A stretch of 64,000 nucleotides of DNA from NCBI GenBank assembly GCA_910890315.1, contig CAJVGD010000028.1:1-64000 (forward strand). Reading direction: 5' to 3'. Below, in pieces: positions 60,401 to 64,000 of this stretch (its first letter is position 1; each line of letters begins with the position of its first letter). A program made the position numbers and the translations under genes. The DNA comes from Serendipita indica DSM 11827. Lineage: Eukaryota; Basidiomycota; Agaricomycetes; Sebacinales; Serendipitaceae. The notes below the pieces were generated by a model. The model was not told the DNA's origin. It worked only from the letters and a program-made list of their open reading frames with translations, and searched no databases.

Positions 60401-63400
60401 AATAGCACGCACGTGCTCAACTTGAGCCAAATGACGATCGTAGCTCTCGTCCAAGTTGCTCAGAACGAGTGAGCGAATCTCAGGGTCTGCGCAGAGATTA
60501 GAGATGGAAACGTATCGGCCGGATATGACCTCACCTGGATCAGAGAGAGCCACACGAATGAGTTTCTCGACGACCTGATTCGTGACCTCCACAGCAGCGG
60601 TGCTCGTATGGTGGGCAATCGGGTCCTTCATAAAGAGCTTACAGGTGGCTAAGCTCGCCTCCATGCGCACTTCACGGTCTCGTGAGTCAAGATAGCCGAG
60701 GACACCATCTTGAATCAGAGGCGTCAAAATCTTGCCTGCGCTCGATTAGTACAGCTCTTAGCAGAGGCGTTTGCACCCACCGCGCCAGTCAAAGGTCTGA
60801 AGTACTCCCAAGGCCAATCGGATGATCGACACGTTGATATCTGTTCGGATCGTTTGCTTGGGAGAACCAGTCTACAAATATTAGAGGTCTAATGGGTGAG
60901 TGAATGAACACAACGTACATCAAGAGTGAGCGAGCCATCGTTCATCGGTGCACCTGGAGCATGATAACCATGACCCGTGAGGACCATCGAAATCTCGTTT
61001 AGGAAATGAACTGTCTCTTATTAGCATCACGAAGCGGTCGACTGGGAGTACTGACCCTGAATAGCACTCAGTAGAACAGGAACGCTTCGCGCAATCAGAG
61101 GTAAATTCAGCGCGAGCGCGGGGTTGAGTCCATAGCGGAACATCTTATCGAGCGCATTCTGGCAAGCTAAAAACGTCAATTCAGTCAACTAAACACCATC
61201 CACGGCAAAAGCGCGCACCTGTATCATCGTCGGGTCCAACCAGATCGTCTTGCGCTTCTGCGTCCTCGCTCCTTCCGGCACCGCTAATCACACGCGTAGC
61301 ATGCACCCCAAGAGCCATACTAATCAGGGCAATAGCCTCAAAGAGCACTTCATCGCTGACACATCCCTTTGGGATAACGAGTCCCTTGCTCTGCTTGCTT
61401 GCGGCAGATGATCCGCTTCCCTTGGCTGGAACAGCTGATTCGGGCTTGCCTGTCGTAGCAGCCAGTGCCTCCATTGCTGTCGAAGCTCGTTTCCCCGAAA
61501 CTGGAACCGGAGCACCACGAGTCCCAGAACGTTTCACCGTGCTGGCTCGTCCAGGTCCATGCCGCAGGGACATATTGGTGTCAGAGTAGTAGCTATTATA
61601 CCTCCATGGCGCCGGAGGTGGAAGTCGGCTTTCGAGACATCCATTAAGGATGACGCCAAGCTCCTTGATGTAGCTTATCATCGCCTGAAAGAACGTCAGT
61701 ACCAGAGAATGGAATAAGAGTAGATACCGACGCTAGAATTCCGTAGGGCAAACGTAAGCTCGCCCAATATCCTCACAAGATAACTCCGGTCACCCTTTTC
61801 CATCGCGACCTTGCCCTTGATCATACTCGTCAGCACCTCAAACTGCTGCCGATCCTCAAAGTTGTCCTTTGCAGAAACGCCTGTCTTGTAACCCCAGCTC
61901 GTGAGGATGACCATCATCGTCGCACTAAAGAGTCCCGAGCTGACGAAGCGTTCCGTATCGTATGCGGCACACACAGGGAGAAGACTGAGCGCCTCCTTTC
62001 TCAACTGCTCCTCCAGCTCTGTCTTGTTAAGCTGTGGGAGCGGGCTGCTCCAGCCAATACCAGTCCCCCAATCCGCACCATATCCAGCCGACGCACCACT
62101 CAACGACGCCGTCGTAGCATTAACCGAACTTGCAGCTATTGAAGTAGACCCCCAACTCGTCGGACTCGCCGGGGAGAGTAAATTCGCAATCGAATGCGTG
62201 CTCACCGCCAGAAGGGACGTAGAATGACTCTGCTGAGGGGGCTGCGCTGTCGCGAGGTGGAAAATAGCGCGGAATGTCTGTGGATATAGCATTGGTTTGT
62301 CGGAAAACTGCGTAATGGGCAGAATTGGTTCTGCACCCTGCGGTGATCCAAAATCGTGCGCCTTCACGCTCCGCGAACTCGTCATGCTCATCGGTCCCGA
62401 AAAGGGAGGCGGAGGATCGAATGCGCTACTCGTACTCGCGCTGGGGTGCAAACTATGGTCGTACGCACCGCCCTTTGTCAGCAATTGCGGCGTCTTGGAG
62501 GGCGAGTCGTGGTACCTCGAGCGCTCAATTCGAGACCGTGAAGACGGAAGAGAGGCAAAGACGCCCGCAAGGGATGCAAGACCGCTTTCAAAGAGCTCGC
62601 GGTAGATCAGCAACGCCCCGAATGCACGGTTGACATCTCCTGGACCAGAGAACCCATGCTTTTTCGACGAATCTGATTGGGATGCTGAGGTTGTTTTGGC
62701 ATTGTGCGTGCTCACGGGCTCGCTATATTGCAGTACACTCGAAATGTAATTCGCAATATCATTAGACGCGGCTGTGACGAGCTTGACGAGCGGTTTATTC
62801 GTCGGGACGTGCGTCGAGAACCCAATGTGGCCGCCGTTTGCCGAGCCAGATTGAGGGGCATGGTAAATGGTGGAGAGGGTAGACGTCCGTTCGATCCTTG
62901 CGGCGCTCTTGGAGAGCGAAGCTGGAAACGAAGGGGTGATGGACGCCTCGGGGGAGACACTATGATCGATCCCCGGTTCACGCTCTTCGATGACGGCAAG
63001 CGTGACACCAAAGAGTTTTGCAGCAAGTCTTCGGACGACGTCTCTCGCCTCAACTGTCGACTTGCCGTCCTTGTCCCACCCAACGCCATCGCCGGCTACC
63101 GCGGCACTCTGCGGTTGAGCTGCGATACCCGAACTGCTTCCCAAGAGCGCCATGAGGGGATTGGATGGATTCGACGTGTTGACGAGGAAGCGAGAGGGAT
63201 CGCGGAGGGCTGGCATGATGTACCCCAAGATGAGTGAAACGTGCTGATAATAGATATGAGGTGCATGCGTGGCAATTTGGACGAGGATCAATACGCCGGC
63301 AATTCTCGCGTGAGACGCTAAAATCTTTTCCTTCACGGGCTTGGGCGGTGTAGGCTTGCCTGGCGTTGCCGTCGTCGCGGTTTGCTGCGACTGTCGAGCG

Positions 63401-64000
63401 ATGGTGAGATCACGATTCGCTGTACCACTCCATTCGCCCTCCTTCTCTTTCATGAGATTGACGGCGTGTTGAATCTCAAACTCCATGACGTTGTCTGCAA
63501 CCACCTGTCCTCCTACACGGAGAATGGCTCCATATGTCTGAGACGCGGCGGCCATAACCGACAGATTTGGGTCTGGTAATAGATTCTTGAGATATCTCTG
63601 CAGCCGGTAAAGAAAGTTTTTGTTGGACGTTGCGCTTGGATTTGAAGTATGCGAGGCGGGTGCGGTGGTAGGATGGGCGTCGTCGGAAGGAGATAGAAGT
63701 AGTTTGTCTGCGTAGATCTTTCAGCATTGTATTTGAGAGTGTAGCCAGTGAGACATACCGATAGCCGCAATGCCTACCAGTTTCTCCTGGGCAGTATCGC
63801 TCATCGCTGTGAGCGGGACCAGAACCTTATTAATAATATCGTTCCAAAACGACTCTCCGTCGTCTGATTTGCCGCTTGCAAGGCTGCTTCGCACCTGTAA
63901 ACCACACCACCGCTCAGCCCAGCCCTCTTCCACTCGATAAATAAGCGTACATAGTCTTGAAAGCGTTGAAGACCATGTTCTCGTGTCGATTCCTCGCTGT
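54492..64000 (-). CDS. TOR: TOR serine/threonine kinase (5' end beyond the window)
   Basis: A multi-exon gene reading from the window end down to 54492. Order of parts: HEAT repeats (64000 to about 58820), FAT domain (to about 56300), FRB ([20 protein letters not shown] to [13 protein letters not shown]), PI3K-like kinase domain and FATC. The kinase has [16 protein letters not shown], then [12 protein letters not shown] and HIDFGDCFE. The protein ends [13 protein letters not shown] after a 46-nt last intron (54512-54557). The FRB Ser and Trp that contact FKBP12-rapamycin are present. TOR drives growth as the catalytic part of TORC1 and TORC2. Checked introns include 55879-55923 (45 nt, no stop), 56062-56104 and a GC-AG intron at 58332-58379. 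I found no frame break over roughly 7 kb of coding. Perhaps 50-100 N-terminal residues are missing. Confidence 0.93.

Overview
This is eukaryotic nuclear DNA from a fungus. Genes are split by many 43-60 nt introns with GTRNGT donors and short CTNAY-type branch sites. The protein set is basidiomycete: coiled-coil F-box-like proteins, a SesB/NB-ARC/TPR immune-type receptor, Sit-type siderophore transporters and a complete TOR kinase tail. The mix resembles an Agaricomycete such as Rhizoctonia/Ceratobasidiaceae; that placement is inference.

Layout. 0.7-8.6 kb holds three F-box-like genes. 8.9-10.8 kb is a seven-exon SLC35C2-type nucleotide-sugar transporter gene. 11.0-13.9 kb is decayed: a truncated F-box N-terminus and a glycine-rich (DUF1399) gene with several lesions. 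14.3-16.3 kb is a BSD-domain gene. 16.6-24.0 kb is a tandem triplet of siderophore-iron transporters, each preceded by an ATCTGATAA iron-GATA box. 24.2-28.5 kb holds two more F-box-like genes and 29.0-31.7 kb a long disordered protein. 32.0-41.7 kb is an NLR-like receptor (SesB hydrolase, NB-ARC, about 18 TPRs) split by a very young Ty1/Copia element with identical 202-bp LTRs and a 5-bp target duplication. 42.2-46.8 kb holds an HbrB-domain (TORC2 subunit) gene and a WD40-like gene. 47.0-48.7 kb holds a divergent pair of small double-stranded-RNA-binding proteins with signal peptides. 50.2 kb has an intron-containing tRNA-Lys(UUU). 51.2-53.2 kb is UGP1, 53.4-54.4 kb an unknown lysine-tailed protein, and 54.5 kb to the window end is the TOR kinase gene (minus strand, 5' end outside).

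How the genes relate. The three transporters share a regulatory box and so form an iron-starvation module. The HbrB protein and TOR would act together in TORC2, though nothing shows that their linkage matters. The receptor is disrupted at this locus. The F-box-like and dsRBD genes are lineage-specific expansions of unknown substrate.

Caution for any user: at least seven genes (siderophore transporters 1 and 2, one F-box gene, the disordered protein, the WD40 gene, the BSD gene and one dsRBD gene) carry a one-base frame break, usually in a mononucleotide run. TOR, UGP1, the SLC35C2-type gene, HbrB and transporter 3 have none that I could find. Residual long-read indels are as likely as real mutation, so these genes should not be called pseudogenes without read support.
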